Assembly: GCA_017554615.1 (NCBI GenBank)
Contig: JAFZHY010000013.1
Coordinates: 1 to 64,000, forward strand
DNA from: Clostridia bacterium
GTDB lineage: Bacteria; Bacillota; Clostridia; UMGS1840; HGM11507
DNA: 64,000 nucleotides
Direction: 5' to 3'
In this document: positions 39,416 through 48,723 of the stretch, piece after piece
Numbering within the stretch: the stretch's first letter is position 1
How the letters are laid out: every line of letters starts with the position of its first letter
Made by a program: the position numbers and the translations under genes
Notes under the pieces: generated by a model
What the model was told of the DNA's origin: nothing
The model's input: only the letters and a program-made list of their open reading frames with translations
Database searches by the model: none

Positions 39416-41683
39416 TTATCTTCTGTAATAATTTATTAAACAACCTGAAAGAATTATATCTCTTTCATCATCGGTTAAATCTTTTAATACAAAAGTTTCT
39501 TCTTTTACACCGCATTTGCCGATAACATAAACTTTTATATTATCCTGTTTTTCTTTAACCATCTTTTTAATATCAGGAATGAAAATATAATCGTCTTTTT
39601 CAACAAAAAGTTTATCACAAACAAATGGCAGCATACCCCAGTTTATAAGATTGCTTCTGTATCGTTTTGTGGCATATTCTATTGCTATATTTGCCCAACC
39701 TCCAAGAACTTTCTGGCAGGATGCCGCCTGTTCTCTTGCTGAACCGTCTCCAGGTTTATTGGCATATACCACACTGCCTATTCCTGTGTTTAACACATCA
39801 ATATCTTTAATTGCCTTTATTTTTTCGTAAACGTTTTTTAGTTCCTCACATTCTTCAAACGGATTTTTACCATCAAGTCTTAATTTTTCATAAACTCCAA
39901 CTTCTTTTGCCTTTTCAACATACTGAGGGTCTTTTCTTGAAAGTGTGAATTCTGCAAGTTTTAAAGGGTTTGATCTGTAAGAAGATGTTTCGCCTGATGG
40001 TATAAGTTCATCAGTTGTAGTAACAGGGTCGCATATAACGGATACAACTTTTAAAAGCAAGTCGTCAGTAAGATTTGACATTTTAGGCCAGTCTGCAATA
40101 TTAGGACCATATTTTAATTCTACATCTTCCTGTGCTTTGCCTGAGCCGAAATAAACTCTGCTCTGGTACACTGATTTATCAAAATAATACTTAGGTTTTG
40201 TAAAGTTTACATCTATATCAGTTGCAGGGGTTAAGAAACCACCGTTTATTGCAGTTGCAGCGATAGACCTTGCATCCATAAGAGCAACAGATGAAATCTG
40301 GCCGCCTGACGGTTTTGAACCTTCTCTGTTAGGGAAGTTTCTTGTTGAATGTCTTATAGACAATGCATTATTGGCAGGAACATCCCCTGCGCCAAAGCAT
40401 GGGCCACAGAAAGCAGTTCTTATAGATACACCTGCTCTTAGAAGTTTAGATGCTGCACCGTTTTTAATAAGTTCAAGATATACAGGCTGACTTGACGGAT
40501 ATGCAGAAAGCATAAATTCATCGTTACCTATATTTCCTTTTTCCAAAATATCTGCAGCGTCAATTAAGTTGTCATAAGTACCACCTGCGCAACCTGCGAT
40601 GACACCCTGGTCAACCTTTAATCTACCATTTACTATCTTTTCTTTAAGGCTGAATTTAACATCAGGGTTATCCATTTGTTTTGCGCCTTTTATTTCAACA
40701 TCTCTTATTATATCTTCTAAGTTTTTATTAAGTTCTTCAATAGTGTAGACATTACTTGGGTGGAATGGCATAGCAATAGACGGTTTTATAGTTGATAAGT
40801 CTACAATAACTGCTCCGTCATAATATGCAATATTATCAGGGTTAAGTTCTCTAAATTCGCCTATTCTTTTGTGCATATCATAATAGTCTTTAACCTTTAT
40901 ATCAGTTCTCCAGATAGATGATAGACATGTAGTTTCAGTCGTCATAACATCAATACCATTTCTGAAATCAACATCAAGATTTGATATGCCAGGCCCAACA
41001 AATTCCATAACCTTATTTTTAACAAAGCCATTGTCAAACACTTCTTTTATAATGGATAATGCAACGTCCTGAGGGCCTACACCTTTGTTAACATTACCTT
41101 TAAGATATACCATTATAACCCCAGGATAAGTTATATCATAAGTACGGCTTAAAAGTTGCTTAACAAGTTCAGGGCCGCCTTCCCCTATCGCCATTGTTCC
41201 AAATGCTCCGTATCTTGTATGACTGTCCGACCCTAAAATCATAGCGCCGCATTCTGCCATCATTTCTCTCATATACTGGTGGATAACTGCCTGATGGGCA
41301 GGAACATAAATTCCACCGTATTTTTTCGCAGCAGATAAGCCGAACAGATGGTCGTCTTCATTAATTGTTCCCCCTACTGCACAAAGAGAGTTGTGGCAGT
41401 TGGTTAAAACATACGGTATAGGGAACTTGGTAAGCCCTGATGCTTTTGCAGTCTGAATAATGCCGACATAGGTTATATCGTGAGACGCCATTTTATCAAA
41501 CTTTAATTTAAGGCTGTCCATATTATCCGATGTATTATGGCTTTCTAAAATTTTATAAGCCATTGTTCCCTTTTTAAAAAGTTCGGTATCACTTTCTATA
41601 TTAAGTTTATTTTTAAGTTCTTCTTTATTTAAAATTTCTTCACCGTTTATTAAATAAACGCCGTCTTTAATTAGTTCAATCAT
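39416..41683 (-). CDS. Aconitase-family hydratase (YbhJ-like)
   Basis: A 755-aa protein with all four aconitase domains. The [4Fe-4S] ligands are C365 ([12 protein letters not shown]), C426 and C429 ([11 protein letters not shown]). [21 protein letters not shown] (151-171) is the substrate-binding segment, and the swivel domain includes [13 protein letters not shown] and a [15 protein letters not shown] end. It looks closer to the YbhJ/hydratase subgroup than to AcnA or AcnB. With no citrate synthase or IDH nearby, the substrate is open: citrate/isocitrate or another hydroxy-acid. It is monocistronic, between the deacetylase and glyS. Confidence 0.82.
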   Translation of the reverse strand: MIELIKDGVYLINGEEILNKEELKNKLNIESDTELFKKGTMAYKILESHNTSDNMDSLKLKFDKMASHDITYVGIIQTAKASGLTKFPIPYVLTNCHNSLCAVGGTINEDDHLFGLSAAKKYGGIYVPAHQAVIHQYMREMMAECGAMILGSDSHTRYGAFGTMAIGEGGPELVKQLLSRTYDITYPGVIMVYLKGNVNKGVGPQDVALSIIKEVFDNGFVKNKVMEFVGPGISNLDVDFRNGIDVMTTETTCLSSIWRTDIKVKDYYDMHKRIGEFRELNPDNIAYYDGAVIVDLSTIKPSIAMPFHPSNVYTIEELNKNLEDIIRDVEIKGAKQMDNPDVKFSLKEKIVNGRLKVDQGVIAGCAGGTYDNLIDAADILEKGNIGNDEFMLSAYPSSQPVYLELIKNGAASKLLRAGVSIRTAFCGPCFGAGDVPANNALSIRHSTRNFPNREGSKPSGGQISSVALMDARSIAATAINGGFLTPATDIDVNFTKPKYYFDKSVYQSRVYFGSGKAQEDVELKYGPNIADWPKMSNLTDDLLLKVVSVICDPVTTTDELIPSGETSSYRSNPLKLAEFTLSRKDPQYVEKAKEVGVYEKLRLDGKNPFEECEELKNVYEKIKAIKDIDVLNTGIGSVVYANKPGDGSAREQAASCQKVLGGWANIAIEYATKRYRSNLINWGMLPFVCDKLFVEKDDYIFIPDIKKMVKEKQDNIKVYVIGKCGVKEETFVLKDLTDDERDIILSGCLINYYRR

Positions 41684-41705
41684 TTTTTATTCTCCTGTTT
41701 TAGAA

Positions 41706-41738
41706 AACCTAAACCCAAAGGATAATTGGGTTTAGGTT
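41706..41738 (-). terminator. Terminator after glyS
   Basis: AACCTAAACCCAA and TTGGGTTTAGGTT form a 13-bp perfect stem with a 7-nt loop, 5 bp beyond the glyS stop. The T-run after it is weak. Confidence 0.75.
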
Positions 41739-41743
41739 ATGTT

Positions 41744-43126
41744 TTAAAATTCTAATTTTTTATCAATATAACTTTCAAGTTCAGAAATTTTTATTCTTTC
41801 CTGAGCCATAGTATCCCTGTCTCTAATTGTAACTGAATCGTCATCTAAAGATTCAAAGTCAAATGTGATACATAAAGGAGTACCGATTTCGTCCTGTCTT
41901 CTGTATCTTTTACCTATGCTTCCGGATTCGTCATATTCACAGTTATACTTTTTGCTAAGTTTTTCATAAACGCTAAACGCACCGTCTGATAACTTTTTGG
42001 AAAGCGGTAAAATAGCACATTTAACAGGCGCTAAGAACGGATGAAGTCTTAAAACTGTTCTTACATCGTTCTTTTCTACATCGCAGATTTCTTCGTCATA
42101 CGCTTCAACTAAAAGAGCAAGTGCAACCCTGTCTGCCCCAAGAGATGGTTCAATACAGTAAGGAATGTATTTTTCGCCTGTTTCAGGGTCAGAATATTCA
42201 AGATTTTCTCCTGAATGTTCAATATGCTGTTTTAAGTCAAAATCTGTTCTGTCGGCAATACCCCAAAGTTCTCCCCAACCAAATGGGAAAAGATATTCTA
42301 TATCAGTTGTAGCATTGGAATAGTGAGATAATTCTTCCTGCTCGTGCTGTCTTAGTTTGATATTTTCTTCCTTCATATTTAAGCTTAATAAAAAGTTCTT
42401 ACAGAATTCCTGCCAGTAGTCAAACCATTTTAAATCTTCGCCAGGTTTACAGAAAAATTCAAGTTCCATCTGTTCAAACTCTCTTGTTCTGAAAGTGAAG
42501 TTACCAGGTGTGATTTCATTTCTGAAAGATTTTCCTATCTGACCGATACCAAAAGGAAGTTTTTTTCTTGCAGTTCTTTGAACATTTTTAAAGTTAACAA
42601 AGATACCCTGCGCAGTTTCAGGTCTTAAGAAAAGTTCTGCCTTACTGTCTTCAGTTACCCCCTGAAATGTTTTAAACATAAGGTTAAACTTTCTTATATC
42701 TGTAAAATTTTGAGAGCCACAGTCAGGACATTTGATATTTTTTTCTTTGATAAATGAAAGCATTTCTTCATCTGACCAGCCGTTAGGGCTTACGCCTTCT
42801 GCTTCTTCTATCAAATGGTCTGCTCTGTGTCTTGTTTTACAATCTTTACAGTCCATTAAAGGGTCGGAAAAACCTCCCACATGCCCTGAAGCAACCCATG
42901 TTTTAGGGTTCATAAGTATTGCGGCATCAAGGCCCACATTATAAGGACTTTCCTGAATAAATTTTTTCCACCATGCTTTTTTAACATTGTTTTTAAATTC
43001 AACGCCCAAAGGACCGTAGTCCCATGTATTTGCAAGACCACCGTATATTTCGGAACCGGAATATACAAAACCTCTTCCTTTACACAGTGCAACTATTTTT
43101 TCCATTGTTTTTTCTGAGTTATTCAT
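41744..43126 (-). CDS. glyS: Glycyl-tRNA synthetase (dimeric class II)
   Basis: Charges tRNA-Gly. It is 460 aa, the single-chain alpha2 type (GlyQS), not the two-subunit bacterial form. Class II motifs are seen: motif 2 region [33 protein letters not shown], motif 3 [16 protein letters not shown], and a C-terminal anticodon-binding domain. A zinc-like [21 protein letters not shown] insert is present. The gene lies 21 bp after a small membrane protein gene, leaving no room for a T-box leader. Confidence 0.96.
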   Translation of the reverse strand: MNNSEKTMEKIVALCKGRGFVYSGSEIYGGLANTWDYGPLGVEFKNNVKKAWWKKFIQESPYNVGLDAAILMNPKTWVASGHVGGFSDPLMDCKDCKTRHRADHLIEEAEGVSPNGWSDEEMLSFIKEKNIKCPDCGSQNFTDIRKFNLMFKTFQGVTEDSKAELFLRPETAQGIFVNFKNVQRTARKKLPFGIGQIGKSFRNEITPGNFTFRTREFEQMELEFFCKPGEDLKWFDYWQEFCKNFLLSLNMKEENIKLRQHEQEELSHYSNATTDIEYLFPFGWGELWGIADRTDFDLKQHIEHSGENLEYSDPETGEKYIPYCIEPSLGADRVALALLVEAYDEEICDVEKNDVRTVLRLHPFLAPVKCAILPLSKKLSDGAFSVYEKLSKKYNCEYDESGSIGKRYRRQDEIGTPLCITFDFESLDDDSVTIRDRDTMAQERIKISELESYIDKKLEF

Positions 43127-43147
43127 TTATAAAACCTCGCTACAAAT

Positions 43148-43660
43148 TTATTTGCTTTTTATTTTATTGCCTTTAACAGTATAGTAGATAAACATACCTA
43201 TAACATATATTACAAGACCTATTAATATAACTTTTATTGCTTTTGTGCCCATAATATTAGAAAGTTTAACTGCTAACACTCCGCCTTTATTAGGTAAACC
43301 TATAAGAGAAAAGAAACTGCTTACAATATCTATCGGATAAACAAAAAACGCGCCTGTTCCTATAACAAGGGAAACTATACTCCAGTTTCTTAAACTTACT
43401 TTTATTTTTTTATTTACTATAAATGATGAAATAAGAAGTGCTAAGAAAAGTATAAAACCCAAAGTTGAGATAAATGTAACAAACCCCTGCACTTTTGGAA
43501 TATGAGAGCCATACCCCATAAAAGCACTGTGTAAGAATATAAGAACTATACCTAAGATAAGGGAAATGGTAAACATCATCAATAATTTATTTGAAAGAAT
43601 GTCCAATTCCTGTTTTATTTCTTTTCTTTTCTGAATTCTCTTAATGTCGTTTCTATTCAT
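43148..43660 (-). CDS. Small hypothetical membrane protein
   Basis: 170 aa with a basic, coiled N-terminus (residues 1-25, KRIQKRKEIKQELD) and four hydrophobic segments at about 30-45, 62-83, 93-112 and 145-163. The C-terminus is Lys-rich. I do not recognise a family. It lies between rsmE and glyS, 21 bp from each, so it is probably translated from the same transcript, but its neighbours give no clue to function. Confidence 0.7.
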   Translation of the reverse strand: MNRNDIKRIQKRKEIKQELDILSNKLLMMFTISLILGIVLIFLHSAFMGYGSHIPKVQGFVTFISTLGFILFLALLISSFIVNKKIKVSLRNWSIVSLVIGTGAFFVYPIDIVSSFFSLIGLPNKGGVLAVKLSNIMGTKAIKVILIGLVIYVIGMFIYYTVKGNKIKSK

Positions 43661-43681
43661 TTTGTAAATATCCTTTCTCTT

Positions 43682-44413
43682 TTAAAGTTCTAATTCATAC
43701 AGTATATTAAATATAGAAGCAAGACCTGCTGTTTCAGTTCTTAAAATTCTATTACCTAAAGTTACACTTTGTATGCCACAGTTTTTTATTTCTTCGCTTT
43801 CTTCTTTGGAAAACCCGCCCTCAGGGCCGATAATAATTGCAATTTTTTCTCCCTTAAAATCTTTTAATGCACTCTTTAATGTATGTGATTTTTCTTCTTC
43901 GTAAGGGAAAAGCACCAAATCATAATCATCAACAAGGTTTTTAAATTCGCTAAAATCAATAAGATTATTAACCAAAGGAACTATTCCTCTGCCCGACTGT
44001 TTGGCAGCAGATAAAGAAATTTTATTATATCTTTCTTTTTTCTTCTCAAAATCTTTTTTTGAAATTTTTAAAACGCATCTTGCCATATTGACAGGAGTAA
44101 TATCATATACACCTGCTTCCACACACTTTTCAACAATCAAAGAAAATTTATCTCCCTTAGGAAGCCCCTGAAAAAGTGATATTTTAACCAAAGGCTCACC
44201 CTGACTTTTTTTCTTATCTAAAATTTTAAGTGTTACATCGGTTTTTGCAATACTTTCTATCAAACAATCATAATCAAAACCCGAACTGTCTGACACAGTA
44301 ACATTTTCGCCTGTTCTACAGCGTAAAACGTTAGCAAGATGATGCATATTTTCACCGGTTAAAATAATCTTATCCGATTTAATAGCATCGATACTGACAA
44401 AAAATCTTGGCAT
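43682..44413 (-). CDS. rsmE: 16S rRNA (uracil1498-N3)-methyltransferase
   Basis: A SPOUT-class methyltransferase of 243 aa that modifies U1498 of 16S rRNA. An N-terminal PUA-like domain (GENMHHLANVLRCRTGENVTVSD) precedes the knotted SAM domain, with IIGPEGGFSKEESEEI and VTLGNRILRTETAGLASI as signature. It is first in the rsmE-membrane protein-glyS transcript. Confidence 0.96.
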   Translation of the reverse strand: MPRFFVSIDAIKSDKIILTGENMHHLANVLRCRTGENVTVSDSSGFDYDCLIESIAKTDVTLKILDKKKSQGEPLVKISLFQGLPKGDKFSLIVEKCVEAGVYDITPVNMARCVLKISKKDFEKKKERYNKISLSAAKQSGRGIVPLVNNLIDFSEFKNLVDDYDLVLFPYEEEKSHTLKSALKDFKGEKIAIIIGPEGGFSKEESEEIKNCGIQSVTLGNRILRTETAGLASIFNILYELEL

Positions 44414-44465
44414 AAATAAATTGTCCTTTCATACAGGCTATAATAATGCCAACACATTATTAGTT

Positions 44466-44494
44466 ATTATACCAAAATTATTTAGATTTTTCAA
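44466..44494 (-). promoter_or_regulatory. Promoter for rsmE operon
   Basis: Minus strand: TTGAAA (44494-44489), a 17-bp spacer, TATAAT (44471-44466). Confidence 0.82.
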
Positions 44495-44544
44495 GAGTTA
44501 TCTTTATAAAAAAAGCATAAATGTTACAAAAAGAGTCAAAAAAG

Positions 44545-44573
44545 TTGATTTAATAATAAGATTGTATTATAAT
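44545..44573 (+). promoter_or_regulatory. Promoter for mrp
   Basis: TTGATT (44545-44550), a 17-bp spacer, TATAAT (44568-44573), about 30 bp before the mrp start. Divergent from the rsmE promoter. Confidence 0.82.
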
Positions 44574-44605
44574 ACTAAAGAGCAAATGAGAAAGGATGAA
44601 ATAAA

Positions 44606-45436
44606 ATGAGCGAATGTACACACGACTGCAGTACTTGTTCTTCAAAATGCAGTAATCAGAAACCTGAAAGTTTTTTAGAGGCGCCAAACGAACTTTCGGA
44701 TATTAAAAAAGTTATAGGAATTGTGAGCGGTAAAGGTGGAGTAGGCAAATCTATGGTTACTTCTCTTATGGCTGTTATGTTAAATAGAAAAGGCTATAAA
44801 TCTGCAATTTTAGATGCAGATATTACAGGTCCGTCTATCCCTAAGGCTTTTGGCTTAAAGGAAAAGGCTATGGGAAACAAATTCGGGCTATACCCTGTTA
44901 CATCCAAAACAGGAATTGATATAATGAGCCTTAACCTGCTTCTTGATAACGATACCGACCCTGTTGTATGGAGAGGGCCTGTTATTGCAGGAACAGTTAA
45001 ACAGTTCTGGACTGATGTTATATGGTCTGATGTTGATTTTATGTTTATTGATATGCCACCTGGAACAGGCGATGTGCCTTTAACAGTTTTTCAGACTATT
45101 CCAGTTGACGGAATAATTGTTGTTACATCTCCGCAAGACCTTGTTTCAATGATTGTTAAAAAGGCTCTTAATATGGCTAAACTTATGAATGTGCCTGTTA
45201 TCGGCATTGTGGAAAATTACAGTTATTTAGAATGTCCTGACTGTAAAAAACAAATCAAGATGTTTGGCGAAAGCCATATTGACGAAATTGCAAAAGAACA
45301 CGGTGTTAAAGTTCTTGCAAAAATGCCTATTGACCCTTATCTTGCAGAAAATACAGACAGCGGTCTTATAGAACTATACAGTGGCAAGCATCTTGACGAA
45401 TGTGCAAACGAAGTTGAAAAACTTCTTAAGGTGTAG
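44606..45436 (+). CDS. Mrp/NBP35-type Fe-S carrier ATPase
   Basis: A 276-aa P-loop ATPase that binds and transfers Fe-S clusters. The N-terminal Cys cluster C4, C8, C11, C15 resembles Nbp35 rather than standard bacterial Mrp. A deviant Walker A (SGKGGVGKS) is at residues 41-49; MPPGTGDVPLTVFQ and a CPDC motif (LECPDCKKQIKMFG), the dimer-bridging cluster site, follow. AAGGATG precedes the ATG. It is followed after 3 bp by a C_GCAxxG_C_C redox protein gene, suggesting a shared role in metal-cluster or redox biology. Confidence 0.92.
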   Translation: MSECTHDCSTCSSKCSNQKPESFLEAPNELSDIKKVIGIVSGKGGVGKSMVTSLMAVMLNRKGYKSAILDADITGPSIPKAFGLKEKAMGNKFGLYPVTSKTGIDIMSLNLLLDNDTDPVVWRGPVIAGTVKQFWTDVIWSDVDFMFIDMPPGTGDVPLTVFQTIPVDGIIVVTSPQDLVSMIVKKALNMAKLMNVPVIGIVENYSYLECPDCKKQIKMFGESHIDEIAKEHGVKVLAKMPIDPYLAENTDSGLIELYSGKHLDECANEVEKLLKV

Positions 45437-45439
45437 GTT

Positions 45440-45877
45440 ATGAAGAAAGAAGAATATGCCCAGAAACTTTTTACAGACGGATATAACTGTGCTCAGGCAG
45501 TTGTCGGTGCTTTTTCGGATATTATTCCCTTAGATTTTGATACTTTAATAAAACTTGCGTCCCCTTTTGGCGGAGGAATGGGAAGATTAAGAGAAGTTTG
45601 CGGTGCAGTAAGCGGAATGTTTATTGTACTTGGCTTTTTAGACGGATATACCGATTCGGATAATCTTACAAAGAAAAAGGAAGTATACGAAAAGGTACAA
45701 CTTCTTTCAAAAGAATTTGAAAAGGAAAACGGTTCCATTATTTGCCGAGAACTCTTAGGGTTAAGCATAAAAAATGACAACCCCGAGCCATCAAAAAGAA
45801 CAGAAGAATACTACCAAAAAAGGCCGTGCGTTGAAATGGTTAAATCTGCAGTTAGAATACTTGAAAATAATATATAA
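45440..45877 (+). CDS. C_GCAxxG_C_C family redox protein
   Basis: A 145-aa member of the C-GCAxxG-C-C family, named from its spaced cysteines: C17 (YNCAQAV), C54 in the CGAVSG signature, C in SIICRELLG and C in RPCVEM. These residues are thought to bind a metal or cluster, but no function is firmly established. It follows mrp by 3 bp, and both end at the hairpin 45884-45912. Co-occurrence with an Fe-S carrier fits a cluster-binding role (inference). Confidence 0.9.
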   Translation: MKKEEYAQKLFTDGYNCAQAVVGAFSDIIPLDFDTLIKLASPFGGGMGRLREVCGAVSGMFIVLGFLDGYTDSDNLTKKKEVYEKVQLLSKEFEKENGSIICRELLGLSIKNDNPEPSKRTEEYYQKRPCVEMVKSAVRILENNI

Positions 45878-45883
45878 CAAAAA

Positions 45884-45912
45884 AAGCCGAAACTTTTTAA
45901 AAGTTTCGGCTT
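45884..45912. terminator. Bidirectional terminator between mrp operon and purine PRTase
   Basis: AAGCCGAAACTTTT and AAAAGTTTCGGCTT form a 14-bp stem with a 1-nt nominal loop; the flanks are A- and T-rich. Confidence 0.9.
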
Positions 45913-45917
45913 AAATT

Positions 45918-46478
45918 TTATTCTAATATATTTCCGTCTTTATCAAATAACGGTAATTTTTCGAGCGCGATAATATCTCCTCTGTCCATCGCATCTCCTT
46001 CTGCAAGGACAGCCATTTTACCTACAATGTTGCCCCCTGCTTCTAAAACGAGTTTTTCAAGGGCTAAGATGGACTCTCCTGTGCTTATAACATCGTCAAC
46101 TATAAGTACTCTTTTACCTTTTAAAAGATTAATATCATCTTCGCCAAGATAAAGGCTTTGTTCTCCGTGAGTGGTTATTGAATTAACCGTTACAGAGATA
46201 AGATTTTTCATATAAACTTTTGGTTTTTTTCTTGCTATAACATAATTGTTTGCGCCTGCCTGTTTTGCCATTTCGTAAATAAGCGGAATGCTTTTTGCCT
46301 CTGCAGTAACTAATATATCATATTCGGGTGCTTTTTCAAGAAGTGCTTTTGCACAGCACTCGGTAAGTTCCACATCCCCGAACATAATAAATGCAGCAAT
46401 GGTAAGTTCTTCGCTTACTTTAAAGAAAGGAAGTTCTCTTGTAAGGCCTGCAACTTTAAGAGTATAAGAATTTTTCAT
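45918..46478 (-). CDS. Purine-type phosphoribosyltransferase
   Basis: A 186-aa type I phosphoribosyltransferase. The PRPP loop is VLIVDDVISTGESILALEKL (about residues 121-140), and LVTAEAKSIPLIYEMAKQAG is the second conserved loop. It resembles the adenine/xanthine PRTase group. A purine permease gene precedes it on the same strand, separated by about 75 bp that include a hairpin, consistent with base uptake and salvage. Which purine is used cannot be told. The full APRT motif set is not clear enough to use apt. Confidence 0.85.
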   Translation of the reverse strand: MKNSYTLKVAGLTRELPFFKVSEELTIAAFIMFGDVELTECCAKALLEKAPEYDILVTAEAKSIPLIYEMAKQAGANNYVIARKKPKVYMKNLISVTVNSITTHGEQSLYLGEDDINLLKGKRVLIVDDVISTGESILALEKLVLEAGGNIVGKMAVLAEGDAMDRGDIIALEKLPLFDKDGNILE

Positions 46479-46499
46479 AGTTTAGCCTCTTTCATTAAT

Positions 46500-46525
46500 G
46501 ATGCCCGCCATTAATAGCGGGCATC
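46500..46525 (-). terminator. Hairpin after the purine permease gene
   Basis: GATGCCCGC and GCGGGCATC pair (9 bp, GC-rich) around an 8-nt loop, about 27 bp past the permease stop. It lacks a strong T-run, so read-through into the phosphoribosyltransferase gene is likely. Confidence 0.65.
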
Positions 46526-46552
46526 AAATTATAAACTAAATGGTATTTATAA

Positions 46553-47908
46553 TTACATAACCTGTGTGCCGATATAGATTGCAAACAGTGCAACTGATAC
46601 CCACATAATAGGGCTTATATCTTTTACTTTACCGCATAAGATTTTTAAAACAACCCATGAAATCATACCGAACATAATACCGGTTGCTATTGAATATGCA
46701 AAAGGCATCATAACGATTGCTAAAAATCCACCGATTGAATCTGCAACATCGCCATCAAAGTCCATCTTAGTAACTGCTGAAAGCATTAGAAGACCAACGA
46801 ATAACATTGCAGGAGTTGTAGCAAATCCAGGAATTGCAAGGAATATTGGTGCAAGAGGAATTGCTATAAGGAATAAGATACCTGTTGTAAGCGCTGTTAA
46901 ACCTGTTCTTCCGCCTGCTGCTACACCTGCTGAAGATTCAACATAACTTGTAACAGTAGAAGTACCAAGACATGCACCTGCAACTGTACCAACAGCGTCT
47001 GCCATTAAAGCGCCACCTGCTCTTGGAAGAGAACCGTCTTCATCAAGCAAATCGCCTTTCTGAGCAACACCGATTAATGTACCAACTGTATCAAAAATAT
47101 CAGTATATAAGAATGTGAATAATACTACTGCAAAAGATGCAAAGTTTTTCGCAACAAACGCAAAATCAAACTGGAATAATGCAGGAGCAGCAAAGTTTGC
47201 TTTAATTGCATCCCATGAAAGATTAGGAATTAAAGAATAAACACCTGCATCTGGGTTAACCTGATACCAGCCAACAAGTTCAGCAATAATGCCAAGCACC
47301 CATGTTGCCAAGATACCTATTAAGATATCGCCTGTAACTTTATAGTGATGAAGCACTCCGATAATAAGTAAACCAACGATTGCAAGAACAACCTGTGGAG
47401 AACCTAAACTACCAAGACCAACTAATGTAGAATCGTTATTAACAACGATACCTGCGTTGATAAGTGCAATAATTGTAATAAATAAACCAATACCTGCTGT
47501 AATACCAAGCTTTAAGTTTGCTGGAATTTTGTTTACAAGTGCTTCTCTGAACTTAAATATTGAAAGAATCATAAATATAATACCTTCAAATAAAATAGCA
47601 GTTAAAGCAACTTTGTATGAATATCCCATACCTAAACATACTGTGTAGGTAAAGAAAGCGTTAAGACCCATACCTGATGCCAATGCAACAGGATAGTTAG
47701 CAAAAAACGCCATACAAATTGTTCCGATAGCAGCAGAAAGAGCAGTAGCCATAAAAATAGCAGCAGCGCCAGGACCGTCAGGAATAATACCTAACATACC
47801 AGGGTTAACAGCTAAGATATAAGCCATAGCCAAAAATGTGGTTATACCTGCTATAATTTCTGTTTTAACATTTGTGCCATGTTCTTTTAATTTGAAAAGT
47901 TTTTCCAT
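46553..47908 (-). CDS. NCS2 purine permease (AzgA/PbuG-like)
   Basis: A 451-aa membrane transporter of the AzgA-type NCS2 group, which imports hypoxanthine, guanine or adenine with protons. The start is ATG 47908 (MEKLFKLKEHGTNVKTEIIAG), with AGGAGAGGGG 3-9 nt upstream; the ATG at 47938 would place the ribosome site in the coding region. Motifs are TTFLAMAYILAVNPGMLG, GMGLNAFFTYTVCLGMGYSYKVAL, and CLGTSTVTSYVESSAGVAAGGRTGL. No purine riboswitch is present in the leader. Confidence 0.93.
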   Translation of the reverse strand: MEKLFKLKEHGTNVKTEIIAGITTFLAMAYILAVNPGMLGIIPDGPGAAAIFMATALSAAIGTICMAFFANYPVALASGMGLNAFFTYTVCLGMGYSYKVALTAILFEGIIFMILSIFKFREALVNKIPANLKLGITAGIGLFITIIALINAGIVVNNDSTLVGLGSLGSPQVVLAIVGLLIIGVLHHYKVTGDILIGILATWVLGIIAELVGWYQVNPDAGVYSLIPNLSWDAIKANFAAPALFQFDFAFVAKNFASFAVVLFTFLYTDIFDTVGTLIGVAQKGDLLDEDGSLPRAGGALMADAVGTVAGACLGTSTVTSYVESSAGVAAGGRTGLTALTTGILFLIAIPLAPIFLAIPGFATTPAMLFVGLLMLSAVTKMDFDGDVADSIGGFLAIVMMPFAYSIATGIMFGMISWVVLKILCGKVKDISPIMWVSVALFAIYIGTQVM

Positions 47909-47964
47909 TTTCCCCTCTCCTTTTTTGGTATATTTCATACCTTATTTTCTTTTAGCACACATTT

Positions 47965-47993
47965 ATTATACAACTTATACAAACTTTTTTCAA
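47965..47993 (-). promoter_or_regulatory. Promoter for the purine permease gene
   Basis: Minus strand: TTGAAA (47993-47988), a 17-bp spacer, TATAAT (47970-47965). The short leader has no guanine/adenine riboswitch. Confidence 0.85.
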
Positions 47994-48196
47994 GATATTT
48001 TTAACATTTTGTTTAATTTTAATAACCATTTTTTTCTAAATTGGCTTTAAATATTTAAGCCATTATTTTTAAAAATAATTTTGTTTAAAAAAGAGAATAT
48101 TAAATATTTTAATAGAAACTCTTAATTTTTAAACCCTTTTATTCCAAAAACGCCCCATTTTAAGTAAAATCGACAAAAAAATATTAAAATTGCCTC
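47994..48196. other. AT-rich spacer, nothing recognised
   Basis: About 200 bp between divergent promoters. It is dominated by A/T runs (for example around 48057-48120), with no frame, long dyad or known motif that I can support. Confidence 0.6.
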
Positions 48197-48256
48197 TTTA
48201 CAAACTTAAAAATATGGTTTATGATAAAACAAAGGTCAAAGATAGTCAAAGTCAAA
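48197..48256 (+). promoter_or_regulatory. ctsR operon promoter with CtsR operator
   Basis: TTTACA (48197-48202), a 17-bp spacer, TATGAT (48220-48225). Right after the expected start of transcription is GGTCAAA-GAT-AGTCAAA (48234-48250), a perfect match to the known CtsR direct heptad repeat with 3-bp spacing. A third partial repeat, GTCAAA, abuts it (48251-48256). The operon is thus autoregulated and heat/stress inducible. Confidence 0.95.
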
Positions 48257-48269
48257 AAGGGGTGTAATT

Positions 48270-48719
48270 ATGGCTATATCAGATATAATAGAAAGATATA
48301 TAAAGGAACTTTTAAATAATGAGGGCGAGGTAGAGATTAAAAGAAACGACCTTGCGGCGTATTTTAACTGCGTACCGTCTCAGATAAATTATGTTATATC
48401 CACAAGGTTTACAAACGAGCATGGTTTTATCGTTGAGTCAAGACGAGGCGGAGGAGGCGGAATAACTATAAGAAGGGTTAAATTAAATGAAAGCGATTAT
48501 ATAACCACTCTTATTAACTCTATTGGAAACTTTTTAAAACAGAGTGATGCATATTCATATATAAAGGCACTTTATGAATATGGAAAGATTACTAAAAGAG
48601 AAGCAAACATTATGTTTGCCGCAGTTTCAGACACTACACTTAACACTGATGCGCAACTTAAAGATTATTTAAGAGCGAGAATTCTTAAAAATATTCTTAT
48701 AAATCTTAAAAGGAGTTGA
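48270..48719 (+). CDS. ctsR: CtsR, repressor of class III heat-shock genes
   Basis: A 149-aa winged-helix repressor, inactivated by heat and removed after McsB/ClpCP action. Typical are ISDIIERYIKELL, the HTH NDLAAYFNCVPSQINYVISTRF and the wing FIVESRRGGGGGITIRRV. The C-terminal dimer domain ends LRARILKNILINL. First gene of the four-gene ctsR-mcsA-mcsB-clpC operon, with the CtsR box immediately upstream. GGGGTG precedes the ATG. Confidence 0.97.
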   Translation: MAISDIIERYIKELLNNEGEVEIKRNDLAAYFNCVPSQINYVISTRFTNEHGFIVESRRGGGGGITIRRVKLNESDYITTLINSIGNFLKQSDAYSYIKALYEYGKITKREANIMFAAVSDTTLNTDAQLKDYLRARILKNILINLKRS

Positions 48720-48723
48720 TTTT

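Noticed and set aside
44421-44609. 62-codon plus-strand frame before mrp
   Set aside because: It runs through both divergent promoters (44466-44494 and 44545-44573) and lacks a ribosome site; it is not a gene.
47909-48196. Purine riboswitch before the NCS2 permease
   Set aside because: The leader after the promoter is about 50 nt and lacks the conserved three-helix core and its TATA/TACA joining sequences.
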